NCBI RefSeq assembly: GCF_001723175.1
Contig: NC_064651.1
Location: 1,922,001 to 1,986,000, forward strand
Source: Penicillium oxalicum
Taxonomy: Eukaryota; Ascomycota; Eurotiomycetes; Eurotiales; Aspergillaceae
DNA length: 64,000 bases
Reading direction: 5' to 3'
The stretch's first letter is position 1. Each line of letters begins with the position of its first letter. Below, in pieces: positions 11,868 to 24,593 of the stretch. A program made the translations under genes and the position numbers. The notes under the pieces are model-generated. The model made no database searches, had not been told where the DNA came from, and saw nothing but the letters and a program-made list of their open reading frames with translations.

Positions 11868-14551
11868 CAGGATGCAGGATGGGCGTGGAAGAAAAAAAAA
11901 GCTATCTAGGGCTGCGCCCTGTCTGTCTGGATGGTCGGGTACGGGGAAAGTCTGGTGGTTGATGTCAATCTTTGGGCATGGTTTGCAAAGAGTTAATGTT
12001 TAATATGTTGTGTCTTTGATGAATTTTACAGAGATGCATCGCTCAATCAATATACCTCCACCAGATCGGGCATAACCTCCAAACCACCCAGCTTCAAAAT
12101 AACATAAAACTCGTCCGATCAACCACCCTTCTTCTCCCAGATCTGAACCCCCCATCAGCCAAATTTTGTTGACGCACGCCTACCCAGCCCGAAGGATAGA
12201 CGAGGAAATACCAGCTTTCCCACTCCCCTGGCAATCTCCAGATGATTTTTTTTTACAAGCTCCACCTCCGACCTTGAACAAGTCTCCACTGGATCAGGGG
12301 ATCAAAGCACCCGTCCAAGATCGATGCTCTTCCATGAGATAGCATGTACAGAAACATCCATGTTACACCAAAGTTTTCGATCCTTACTACATGTACAGTC
12401 ATCCCCGATGATGAGGTAGAACGAACCTCACGGTGATCTCCATGCAGAACAAGGTAGACAGCTCTGCCTACGCTCATCTTAACAGAACTAGTGTGATGAC
12501 AGGAACATAAATCCAATCTTTTTGCAAGAAAAAAAAACATTTCCTGAAAAGCGGGCTGGACTCCCAATCCAAGGGGGAGCTTTCGCAGGAGTCTATACGC
12601 TAGTCTACTACCTACCACGCCAGACTAGATATCAAAGCTATATTGATACCTCCCGACGAGGGTCCTAGCTCGGGTGATTATAAGTTCTCATTTCTGACGG
12701 AAGTAATCTCTTTGACTCACAAGTACCCAATTTCTTTTTCTTTTCCTTTTCTTTTGTTATTGACCTTCTCGTCGTTAGCGTGAGCTCTATATCATATTAT
12801 CATATATCACTCGACAGATAATCAAGAGCTGCCTTACTTTGAGCCGGTGGCACATCGACTACAGGGATTGTAATTAAATGAATCAAGACATGATACATCA
12901 AGACTTGATGGTACAGTATGTACACGTGAGTCCAGAGGGTGTCCAGGTTCCTTCAGAGCGTGTCCAGGTTCCTTCAGAGCGACACGCTTCCGACGGTACG
13001 TCTCACTTCTATACCCCCTGCGCTCAATCTTACTGGAGGGTGAGGGGATCAGTGGCAACTCAAGTGGACTCTAGTCGATATATTACGATGTCCTACCATT
13101 TTGTATTCATGATTTTGACAATAACCCTTCTTGTCAGTCCGATATCTAGATAGGCCATGCAATTAAAAAGTTTCGAAAAAAAAAAGAAAAAGAGAAAAAG
13201 GAAAGAAATAGAGTTTTTATAGTTAGACGTCTAGGCCATTCGTTCTTCATACGGAAAAATGTTGGGAAATGTCGAAAAGACTAGACAGTCTTGTTTCAGG
13301 TAGGTGGAAAGAGTCTCGGCAGAGCGGATTGAGTACCGTACATGTGCAATGTCTATTTTTTTTTCTCCAAAAGAGATCATACGACAAGGTCATGAAAATC
13401 CATCTCAACGGTAGGAGTGTCTATCTCAGTCCCTATGGTACGGTACTACTCACCGGGATAGAATTTTTGTCTCATGGGCTGTTGGTGGCCAGGCTGAGTG
13501 AATCACCGGCTGTCTTCACTCCGAACTCGGACATCTTCCAACCGCTCTTAATTGCCCCATCATCTCCATGGAGGGGCAAGGCTCAATACACTGGGCTTAC
13601 GCTGGAAGAAGAAGAAACAAAATATTGTTCAAAGGCATTACATTCATTGTGCACCCGATCAAGTGGTCACTGATTACAGAGAGATGCAGAGAGAGTGAGA
13701 GAGGGGAAGAGGAAGCAGAGGACAAAGGCGAGATCAGGAGGAGAGGGAGAGCAGTGAGCGGCAGGGGTTGGAACATAACACACATCACGCATAGGGCGAG
13801 AGTGACACGTTCCAAGGCCAAAAGGAGGACAAACAGGAGATAGGGAAAACACCGTGGTGTTTCAATGCGAGAGCTGAAGGGTGTTGAAAAAGGGGAAAAA
13901 AAACAATCGTGGTGGTGAGGGGGGTGGTAAACAGAATGATCAAGACAAATGAACAGATTGAAGAGGTATTGTGTGGGGACAAGGGCATTGTGGGTGATGG
14001 AATGTGTCGGCCGCGATGGAAAGGTGGCTGGTGAAAAAGTATTCAAAGTTGGTGCACAAGATCAAAGACGGCCTCAAGAGTCGGGGCGGCGGGGAAAACT
14101 CCCTCGGACTCGTGAGGGAGAGAAACAAAAACAGTATCATCGGGCCAAGGAGACATGGTACAAGGGCATCCGGTGTGCTTGAATTCACGAGATGCCCAGA
14201 ATCGCAGATATGCTGTAGGCGAGAAGAGGGACGACCGTTGTGACAGAGACTCGAAATCAGGCGACTCATTCAATCCCCGATGGAGAGCAAGGGGGAGAAG
14301 AAGAAGTTTCAATCCGTCGAGTGGCACAAGAATCACTCCATGGAGCAGTATGCACATCACAAGGCTGGAAACGTAGTAATAAAAAAAATGATTCCCAAAA
14401 AAGAACGCTCAGGCTCATACATTTCGTCATGATAAGGGTGCCGCTTACACGGTTCGGAAGGGGTTTTCCAACCATGAAAGGACAGAGAGGAAGGAAAGGG
14501 GGAAATCCGATAAAGACGACTCAAGGAGATGGTGGGTTGTGACGAGTGTCT
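11868..14551. other. Intergenic, convergent 3' regions
   Basis: About 2.7 kb between the 205-aa ORF (+) and the C2H2 gene (-). It holds the 3' flanks of both. The only notable structure is a short tandem duplication at 12937-12979. The open frames at 13269-14360 overlap on both strands and are C/T- or G/A-biased, so I reject them as genes. Confidence 0.55.
12937..12979 (+). repeat. Two-copy tandem duplication, about 21 bp
   Basis: The unit GTGTCCAGGTTCCTTCAGAG, plus one more base, occurs twice directly in tandem with no visible mismatch. Identity implies a recent slippage event or constraint. Confidence 0.9.
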
Positions 14552-16413
14552 CTATTCCTCCATCCGGCCAAACACACCATCATCATCATCATCCGCAGTG
14601 GCACGTCGGCTGCCAAAGTCAACGTCGGCGTTGCGTCGATGACGAGATTCTTGGGCCGTCAGGTCACCGCTACCGGTGCGTGCCCCACGCTCGTCAGACA
14701 CCTTATAGGACAGGGAGGGATTCAGCGAGGCAGAGAAGAAGGCTTCGGCGTTGGAGTTGCGACGATACACCTCGTTCATCGGCCCGGGGCTGGAGAGCTT
14801 GAGACCAGGGCTGAGGGGTCCAGAGTGACTGCTCGAGTCGAGGTAGCGCGCAGGTAAGGGAGGCACCGGAGGCACGTCGGACGCCATGGACACGGGTCCT
14901 GTGCGGGGAGTGCCAAAGTTGCATAGTCCAATGGCGGCCGCCAGATCTGCCTCGTCGTCTTCATGGAGCCGGGTGTCGGCGGTCGAGGGGCGAGTGTCGA
15001 TGCTCGACTTGCGGAAGTGCGAAAAGGCGGGCGAGTGCAGGGGCGCACTGCCGTTGAACGAGCTCGACGGAATCGACTGATAAGAGCGGGAGAAGGCGTG
15101 GCTGATGCTGGGCCGCTTGGTCCAGTTGGCCGGCACACCCGACATTTCAAAATCATCATCCTCCTCCTCCTGCTCGTCCATCGGAGGCGGGGTGGTTTCT
15201 GCAGAGCTGACGCCATCCCGCAGTTCGGACGAGGCGCCGGGCGAGGCAGAGGAGAATTCCGACTCGGCATCGGGCGATTGCTCGGTGGTCTCTTCGTCGA
15301 TATTCATGTTGACCAGAACGGTGGCCGCCTCCAACAGCTGCACCTGCTGGTGCTTGGAGATGAGGAGCTTGGACGTGATGGACCATGCTGGATCGTGTTC
15401 CCACCTAAAATTCCCCACAAAAGTAAGATTCGAGAAGTCAATCAAGAAGTGTCCCACAAATGAACATGCGCGAGCTAGTGGATGCAGGCAAAAGGGGAGA
15501 AGAGGGGGGGGAAGTCTGGTCAGAACGCTGGCCCACCATGGCGACGTGGACGGTCTCGAATTTTGAGGTGCAAAAAAGGGAACAAAGGAACCGAATGGTC
15601 ACGAGGGCGACCTGAAACAGAGCCCACGTGGCGCCAACTCCGGATGCATGGAAAAGAAGAAACAAAGGGCAAGACGAGCTGGGCGACAGGGAGAGGCGCG
15701 AGAGAAGAGAGAGGGGGAGGGGATACACACATATGCTTCGACAAGCAACTGCCGTGCTTATATCCTTTCCCACAGCGGTCACAGCGGAGATCGGCAGGAG
15801 CACGCTTGCCATCAGTCTTCATGTGCGCCCCTTCACTCGCGCGACGATTGCGGCCCTTGGAGGTTGACTTGGAATCATCGTCGGAGTTGCTGGGTGATGC
15901 CTTACGAGCCGCCAGTGGCTCCTGGCTGGGACTGTTGATACTCCGTGACAAGTACCCCGATGCACCCCCCCGACCGAGTCGATTCCAGACCCTTACGGGC
16001 CCCGAGACTGCGACGGTGCGCGGCACCCACGGGGAGCGAAGCCGCCTCGCTGCCATCTTTCAGGGAGGCTGCCACGGCCGCGGCGACGTTGGCCGCCGCG
16101 GTAGTCACGCTCTTGCGGCGAGTGATACGGTGATTGGCATTGACCACCCCGAGAGATATGGAGTGATTGTGTTGTCGGGGCGTCGTGTTGGGAAGGGGAC
16201 GCGACAGCGATAGTTCCTACATGGTGTGGCCACATTGTCAGCATTCGAGGGGGAGGTGAGCGAGACCGGCGACCGGGGCGTGGGAGACGGAGAGCGGGGG
16301 TCTCGGACAGGAGGGAAAGTGGGAGTCCAGCGATCCCTCCTCTCGCCGTGGCGGGGAGTGAGGAGCAGGGTGAGAGTGTGGTCATTGACGAGACTTACTT
16401 TAAAGGAAGCCAT
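14552..16413 (-). CDS. Conserved fungal C2H2 zinc-finger protein, frame broken in exon 2
   Basis: Likely nuclear regulator with one C2H2 finger. Exons: 16399..16413 (five codons, MASFK), 15731..16216 and 14552..15404. The N-terminal part has VVNANHRITRRKS, an Ala-rich stretch and RRSLGARKGLEST, which match my memory of Aspergillus orthologues. The finger, CDRCGKGYKHGSCLSKHMWEH, fits CX2CX12HX3H; the 326-nt intron 2 cuts the Met codon between its two His. SKLLISKHQQVQLLEAA follows, then a Ser/Pro-rich, acidic C-terminus. The three exons sum to 1354 nt, one more than a multiple of three. The conserved N-terminal frame and the finger frame differ, and the switch falls at a G7 run (15965-15971). 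As given, the N-terminal frame stops at 15902, before the finger. Dropping one base would give about 450 aa. A sequencing or assembly error is the simplest cause; a real lesion is possible. Confidence 0.8.
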
Positions 16414-17281
16414 GAGGAAGGACTTTCTGGCAACTGCTCTGTTTTTCGAAAGCCCTGGAGAGACCCGGTACACTCAATTCCCGAGGGTGATTGTGTTGGG
16501 ACGGAGATGCAGTATACACACGGCTCGGAGGCTCGGAGGTATGGGCGGCTAGACAAGGTCGTGGGCGGGAATGGAAACACAGTTGGTGAGCGGAATGGGA
16601 GTGAGGAGAGGGTAGGAATATGAGAGACCGGTAGTGGGATATACTGAGGGCAATGGAAGCTGCACAACTTTCTAGGAATGAAAAGACAATGAGAAGGGGA
16701 AAGGGTAAAAAAAAAGTTAGGGAACCATGCAACCCAAAAAAAAAAAAAGGCAGGGGAAGAGAAAGAGGAGAAAGGAGGAGCTGGGCGGCGAGAGAGACAC
16801 AGCCGACTCCAGAGAGCGAGAACTGGACAAGTACCGGAGGGCGGAGACGACCCTGCGTACCTGCTACGGCGTACCCGTGTACCAGCGTCTTGTTGTACAG
16901 GACTGCCGAACAGGCCAGTGTACAAAGCTTCCAAGTCGACCGGTACCCGCTCTGAAGGGCAGTGGACATGCCATCCGGTATGGTGGCCCACCGGAAATCG
17001 CTCACTCTTTGCGGGGGCCTTTTCCTTTGAGCATGCGGGGGGGCGACCCTCCGTGACCAGACAATTCCCAATCTGGTCTGTAATTCCACTTTTTCCCAGT
17101 ATTTTGAACCACCGCGGCTCCATTTTTACGGGCAGGGATCCGTCGCTGCAGGAAGGTCGCACAAAGAGCTCTTCAGTCTGGAGAGTTCAGACGGATGCTT
17201 TGGTCCCCAGGCGCTCTGCTCTGGCCATCCCTCTGGTAGAGGGTCAGCTATAGACAGGACATGGTCAAGTGTCCACCGTGG

Positions 17282-17285
<4 letters not shown>

Positions 17286-17316
<31 letters not shown>
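17286..17316 (+). repeat. (GA)15 microsatellite
   Basis: Uninterrupted GA dinucleotides on the + strand, 135 bp before a long (TC)n tract, with which they are complementary in inverted orientation. Confidence 0.95.
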
Positions 17317-17318
<2 letters not shown>

Positions 17319-17444
17319 GTGGCAGTGGACCAAGTGGTCACTGCCACTGTCCAGATGTCCTTGATGTGTACATGGTTATCATCATGGTCTCGCTATTCTC
17401 TATTCCTCCATCGATCAATCATTCCATCCCAGACACATCTCCCT

Positions 17445-17545
<101 letters not shown>

Positions 17546-20500
17546 ACTGGCCGGAAGACAATCTTGTGTGTATACGCAGACCATTTGTGTATGTGTGTAT
17601 GTGTGGGTGGGTGTGGATGCGCCGGTGTGGACTGTGGAGTCCGGTGCAAGGCTCCCGGCCAGAAAGTGATGCGATAACCATGGCTCCACTTCGCGTTTGG
17701 TGTTCCGAGAGTCGGGACGGGCAGAGAGAGAGTGAGCTGGAACGGGAACTGGCACTGGAACTGGGAACTGGCCACGCAGCAGCTGACGGGCGGAATTCTG
17801 GAACTGACATCAGCCAGTTCCATGAACAACCTCTCTTACAGGATTGCAAATAGACGATGCCCCCATGCATCGAAGGGAATTCGAAGCCCCACGGAAGGGT
17901 CACGTCGATTCAGATGAATGAGATCCCACGGACAACAGATCGGATCCATTAAGGCATCATGGAGAAACACTCTACACTCTCCTTGGTTAACATGGTACCT
18001 TCACCGACCCTTTCCCTCCCTTCCGCACACACATCACACATACACACACTCTCTCTCTCCCTTTTTCACTTTAGCCTGGTCAACTCTTCCCCCGGCGGAG
18101 AGTCAAGCTTGCTTGAGTGTCGTACGCCGGGCAAAGTTTCAGGGCCTGCCGAGGATTGCGGAGAGTTCAGGTACCTCCATGGATCAGGCCAAATCAGGCA
18201 TGCGCAAGACTGCCGGATTTGTCAGTCGACGGACTCACGGAAGGGGTCTCTTCACGTGCTCCCGGGGGTCAACTACGCCATGGCTGAGTGTCTGGGATGA
18301 ATTGAATAGGTGATTTGATTGAAATGACGAAGGATCCTCTCTCTGTCTTCTCGTGTTTCCTTTTCCCTTCTCTCGTTCCATCTCCTCCAGCATCTCCGAC
18401 GAAGAATTCCGGGTGTTTCGGACGAGGAGGTTGCCGTCCGTTGCCTGACGATCACCCGCTAGGATCACAAGGGGTACACCAGTGGCACAATCAGGGCAGG
18501 GGAATGGGTGCTCAGCCTCGCTGCCTCCGGTGGGGGCGGACGACCAGGCGGAGTCCAATCGTCGTCTCGAATAGATCGTTGAGAGGAACCTGAATGATGG
18601 CAGATCGTGAGTACGCAACAGTGCCGATGGAAGCTTTACGGTTGATGAGCATGTTCTTTCCCATCCTTCAATCTACTGGCCACCGGTGGTTGGTACGGAG
18701 ACCTCACCTTGGTCGGTTCTCTTCGCGACATACTCAGTTCCATGGATAGGGGCAGGGTTCTCGGTCCTCTCACCATCGCACGGAACTTCCGCGGACGTGA
18801 AGTTGGGATGACCATTCACCCAATCCAACCTAACCCCCAAAAGGAAAACAAAACAACCAAAAAAAAAGTGAAATAAAAAAATGCCTCGTGGTATGGTATG
18901 TGTGCCGTATGCACCCTTTTGACATGACTACCTCCTTCCCTTGTTCCTCTGACTTCCAATCACGCCTCGCCGCGGGCATTTCATAATCCTGCCACGACGG
19001 GTGCTCGTGTCCCGATCACCTGCAGGTTATCGACCGGTCTAGCACCTTGATCATGTGGATCTGGTGATGTCATCAGTAAACTCGGCCAACAACCGGGCAG
19101 TCGTCCCATGATTCCACTGGGTTGGTCCAATGGAAGTATGGGCCGGCCAGTCCAAGTGGATTCCAAGACGAGGAGGGGGAAAAGGTGGCACACTGGACGG
19201 CTGGCCAAATCGAAGCAATGGGAGAAGTCACGAGATCAGGTGACTCACGCTTGGATCGGCCGTGTCCCAGAGATCACGTTCATGCCTTTCCCCCGCCAGG
19301 GTCACGTTATCCGAGAATGGTCGGGCCGACACGTGCCACCGCTGGTGTCGTGCATGAGCCATGATGCTCTGGTCCCTCCTCATGAAGCACGATATTTTGC
19401 TTGAATTCCACCCCCGGGTGAGAGTCCTTTTTGACGCATTCGACCTGAGATCTGTTCGAGATAAATAAAAGGAAGGGACAGGGGTATGAGGCCCAGGCCC
19501 GGTCCCGGGCCTGGGCGGAGGATCAGAGCGCCCGCCCGCGCGCTACTGCCTGGGCAGAAGAGGGCTGTCGGCGGCGAGGCGCTAGGCAGTCGACGCTAGA
19601 CGTTTAGATCGTGTAGTGTCTGAGTGTGCAGACTGCAGATTGCACACTTGCAGAGGAGGGGGAAGGAGGAGGGGGTGGCATAAGCTGGACTCGTGTTCCT
19701 GGTCAACTTGACCCCTCAGGTCATCCTCAGGTCTTCCTCAGTCAGAGATCGGCGTCAATCGGGAGACTGTACTAGCCCCCGCCGCACGATTCTATCACCA
19801 GCCACTACTACTACTCATGAGCCACCAGCACCCTCGATCGGGCAACTCAGGAAGACTGTCGTTTGGCTGTTTCCCGCCCATCCCCGGGCATCTTGGACGA
19901 TTTTACGATCTGTCGGGTCGGAGGGACCGCCGAGGTCCCCGCTTGACGTTGTTCTCCGTCTGTAAAGCGATCTTATCTCCAGATTGGGGCGATATGACTA
20001 ACCAGCAAGGACCCGCCCCAAGACGGTCTATCTATGTATCTCTCGTCTGGCACCCATCGATTAAGAAGAACAAAATCTCAAGATAAGCGATCATTATTGC
20101 AAGTCATTCCAATTGTTCACGAAAATTGACCGGATTTCCTCAGGGAAAAAAAGCAGCCCCTCATCTGTCTTTTTTTTTCTTCTTCTTTGTCCCAAAAAAA
20201 AGGACAAAACAAAACCTTGCTAGCTTACTTAGGACAGAGAGGGAGGGGGGAAATAACAAACACCACCTGCACTGCAGATGCAAAACAGTAAAATGCCAAT
20301 TATAGAGCGACATCCAATGATTCTGCTGTCACCAGATCCCCTACATTCCAATCGATGCTTAATGCTCATATCGGCAACGAAGCAGCCCGACCATTCCTCG
20401 TCATCATGGAAACCCGCTCGGGTCCATCATGCGGCTGACAGGACTTGTGAGTGCCACCCGTGGCCGGTATGTATGCGATCGTCCGCGGACCATGGTTTCA

Positions 20501-21416
20501 GCTCCAGAGGATGACAGGATGCAAAGATGATCACCAGGCTTTTTGTTTTTATTTCTCTCATTCCACTTCATCTGGTAAATTGAGGATGGTTGAGAATGAT
20601 TGCTAAAGGGCTCTCAAACTCGTCTGCTCTCTGCTGGAATAGATCATCGCTTCCAGTCTGTGCTTTTCTCCCTTCCCTTTCCTCCCTTTTGACTCTTGTT
20701 CCAATACCTCCCAAGTCAGGGCATAGCATATCAACCGATTCATAGACCAGCAGCTCCAGTCAATTGACATCCTTGATCAAAAAGACAACATCCTGTAATT
20801 CGCTAGACTCTTTCTTATAAAACTAAGATTAAAAAAAGTTATCATTTCCCACTCCGAGCCAATCACCAGCCTGTCTGAGCGCATGTCCTGCCTGTGTGTA
20901 TCGCTTAGTCGATTCTTTGGTCCTTTGGTAACTGTAAGAGCCAGCCCAGCCACCACAAAACGCCCACTACTGAATGGATTGGTCTTGATTAGGTCAACAA
21001 CCACCACCCAAATTGTAAACAGAGATCATCGCTGATCAACACAGGGACAAAGGAGAAAAAAAAAGGATGGATGAATTTTGCAATGGACGTGCGCTATCCC
21101 GTCTGACTCGATTCCTTTTCTTTTTTCCTCTTTCCTTCTTTTTTTTTTTAAAAAAAGAAAAAAAAAAAAAAACCTCTCGAGTTCTCCCAAGTTTGTTACG
21201 AGTGTGGGAGTACAATTGCAATTTTTTTTTGACCGAGCACTGGACTACTAGACATACGGGATCCATCCGCCCACGCTCAACAAGTAAACCGATGCAGTAG
21301 AATAGTTCTGACAAACAGTCAACACGGGCAATGAACATTTGAACACACACAATTTCCTCAAACACTGGATTCCATCTAACAAGTAGGTCAAGGAAATTTT
21401 TATCAAAACTGCAACT

Positions 21417-21482
21417 GAACCTAGACCTAGACCTAGAATTAGAACCGGAATCGAAATCCAAATCGGAATCGGAATCTATCTC
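21417..21482 (+). repeat. Degenerate six-base repeat
   Basis: Imperfect period-6 array, with units CCTAGA grading into GGAATC and AAATCC. On the minus strand one frame reads alternating Ser with Asp, Asn or Arg. No wider gene context supports translation. Confidence 0.7.
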
Positions 21483-23258
21483 GCGACAATACAAGAGTCC
21501 TTGATCTTCCCCCCGACCCGCAGTGTTTTCCCTTGCTTCCTTTTGGTGCTCCACTATGACGAAAGAGCAACAGGGACGGGAAAAAAAATTCTTGAAGATG
21601 GGAATCCTTTGGACTATGGAGTGAGTGTCGTTTCTAGTGCACGATTTACGGTATCTGGATACGGATACATGTGGTGAGGATGTACTCATCCGAGGTAACT
21701 TGCAAATTATTGACACTCACTCCTGAATGAATTGTCCAAGAAGGAATTTCTAGATCGAGGGGCTCTGAACTCTAGAGTAAAAAAAAGGGGCGGGGAGGGA
21801 AGAAAAACGAAGATTTAAATTTCTCTTGTGCGAATTAGATGTTTGGATCCGCGGTTTGTTAGGTACTTGATCTTTTTTCAGGTACGGGTAGATTGCCAGG
21901 TGTCGATTGAAGAAGTCGTCGTGCTCGATAGGTACCTTCGAAATGGAAGAGTTTGATTCGGCCGTGACTGGACCTAGGAGGCACTTGGTACTTCCCTACT
22001 TGTAGGTAGGTATCTGACAAAAGGTTTATTACCAGGAGGGCTATCGTCAAACGACGAAAGGAAGGACCGTACATCCAATCTCCTCCCCCCTTGAACTTCC
22101 TCAGGGACCTTTGTAGGACGTGCTCCGTTCATCCGGCCGGGTATCCGTACAATCCATACATTCCACCTAAACCGACATGGTGGCTTCTATCCCCACGCAT
22201 ACGTGTATAATGCCAAATAAAGGAGGCCCAAGACCTCTACATGGTAATCCATCATGGTGGGCGTGTGGCAAAAAGTTGTGAATAAAAAGCCATCTACCTC
22301 TTTTTGAAAAGGACTTTTAGGTCCCAAAGACGGGAGTCCTCGGTCCGTAGGCATCAATTCGGTCTGTATATGTAACCTACCAACGATCAACAGGATAGGA
22401 GGTCTGTCTCTCTTAGAAGAGGCACAGCTTTTTTTTCTTTTTCCTTTTTGAAAAATAGCCCCCTGTAACACCTATGAATAACGAGATATGAACGGAGTCA
22501 ATCATATAGAGGAGATTTCATGATAGACATCTGGATGATCAGGATATTGTTTTGAAGGGAGAAACCTACTCTGTAGGTAGTGTGTTGAATGGAGTTGAAC
22601 ACCTACATACTTTTACCTATTGATGCCTGCCGATCACCCCGAAACGTGTGAAAGATCTCTTATGATAACACGGAGTAAAATTGACACTTCTAGTGGTCAT
22701 CTATCAGATCATTTGACCCAAAAACAGCCCAGGTACGTCAGTCGTGTGCAAAAGCTATATGATACTTTTTCTGCAAATTCTTACAAGTGGAAGGATGAAT
22801 GCTCGTATCAATGTGATTCACTCTGCGAGATGCGCAAATTGTCCTCACGATATTCTGGCAGAACGTGACTGATGTGGTTTATAGCCTTTCAAACCATATT
22901 CAATATTGAAGCAGGTGGTCAGAGCAAACCAAGTTCTCGATGGAGACTCGAGAGCCGTGTCCATTCCGTCGAGTGTCGTCACTTACTGCTGCGCTTCAAG
23001 ATCTAGAGGCTGAGAGAGCCAACACGGCGATGAGGCAGATGAAGAATATCCAATCCTTTGAGGTGAACCACCCAGACCTTAACTTCAGTCAGTTAATGAA
23101 CTATAAAAATTTGGATAATAAGAAAATCAAGACTGCCTGCCTTATGGAAATCGCGTGATATTCGAGTACTCGGTGAAAATCTTTTCTTTCCCTATTGACT
23201 CGACATGCAAGTATCCAGATCTTCATGGATGGCGAATGTGATGGTAGGAATGTCCCCC

Positions 23259-24593
23259 TCACGAACTTGCAACACGCTGAAAGCACACCGTACACACGCC
23301 CTGTCCCTCTTGACCACCAAACCTGAAGCGAGGATACTCGACACGACCCCAGACACTCAGACGATCCGTCCGATCCCCCTTGGTCTCGGGGACGAACCAT
23401 TTCACCAGCTCATCCTCGGTCCAATTGCAACTGGTCACGATCAGATACCCTCCCTTCTTGACGAGGCGTCGCACAATGTCGGGATACCGCTCACACACGC
23501 GTGTGTCCTGGGCATCATCCGCCAGAGAGATCGCATCAAAGGTGCCCTTGTCCAGAACAATATCAAAGCCACCGTCCTCATAGGGAAACCAACTCAATGT
23601 ATCAGACCCCGGACTCGGTGTGACTTTCTCCCCCGTCTCGGACAGGAGAGCCTTGGAGCCCAAGATATCCCATTCCTCAAACTGAATGGGGGTAGACTGG
23701 GCTCCATCATCCTTTCTCACATTGTCTGTGTCCTCCCCCTCACTTCCCTCCTCGTCATCATCCTCATCCTCATCCTCACTATCCGTCCGATACGCCGAAT
23801 GACCCTCGACCGCTGCAATTCCCGCGCCAATTCCACACTCCTCGCCGAGTAATCCACCCCCACCATCTTGCCCACAAAATGACCCTTTTTCCTCAACAGC
23901 GCGAGCATACTCCCATTGCCCGTCCCCAGATCCAGAATCGACGGGGGAGCCGGTCCTCCCGCACGCCGATTCCGCGGCGCAAGCGGGAATGATCGCCGAG
24001 TGAGGAACTGGAGAACCTTTTCCGGCGCATTGTGCTCGGAGAACCATGACGTGCCGGGGTCATCTTCATCGTTGACGTCTGCGTCCGAGTCTACGTCGGA
24101 ATGGTCCGCGGGACCTTGCTGCGAGTCGGGCTCTGTATCGGCATGTGCAATGTGCGCAAGGGTGCGCGCATAGTAGGATTCCCAGCTGTTATTTTTTTGG
24201 AAGTCATGAATCTCAGTCAGTCACAGCACAGGATCACTATGGTCGAGAGGAATCGGCGCGTCATGTTGTGGGGGAGGGGTTAGGGGTCTCGGGCGAGGCA
24301 CAGCATGTTGAATGCTCAGGTTGAGAACATGCTTGTATGAACCATTCGATTCCTACTCGGTCGCTTGACTGACCGAAACGCGTCCGGGACCTTTCCGGGC
24401 TGCAAGGCTCGTTCTATCCTGCAAAGAGGGAAGGGGAAGCAATCCAAAGGCGGGGGTTCAAATGAGGGCGAGGTCTCTGCGCCTGGTTTCTCGCTGGTAT
24501 TTGAGGAGCACAGGCAAAACAATCATGCACTTACTAGTCCTTTGAGCCCAGCTCGCTAGGCGAGAGATACGCCGGATGTACGCTCTCAGCCAT
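23259..24593 (-). CDS. efm4: Efm4/See1-type eEF1A lysine methyltransferase, frame broken
   Basis: SAM-dependent seven-beta-strand methyltransferase; yeast See1/Efm4 methylates a lysine of translation elongation factor eEF1A. Exon 1 (24535..24593) encodes MAESVHPAYLSPSELGSKDY and joins exon 2 (23259..24185) inside a Tyr codon to give the family signature ELGSKDYWESYYA. The 349-nt intron is long for this locus. Exon 2 shows TSWFSEHNAPEKVLQFL, motif I (ILDLGTGNGSML), VGVDYSARSVELA, EEWDI and post-I (VLDKGTFDAISL), ending FQRVASS. The N-terminal and C-terminal halves are in different frames. The two exons sum to 986 nt (2 modulo 3), and the switch falls between about 23815 and 23771, around an Asp/Glu-coding stretch. 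A purine-rich intron with a GTGAGG donor could in principle bridge it but has no branch point. Read literally, the N-terminal frame ends at 23717, truncating the catalytic fold. The family call is firm; intactness is uncertain. Confidence 0.85.

Noticed and set aside
15731..16216. An intron removing the frame break in the C2H2 gene
   Set aside because: GT/AG pairs around 15930-16010 either give the wrong phase or would be only about 34 nt long, and they would delete residues I recall as conserved.
21036..21716. 226-codon frame on the minus strand
   Set aside because: Starts at GTG, contains a degenerate six-base repeat read as Ser/Asp/Arg runs and ends in homopolymer-coded Lys/Phe; no family resemblance.
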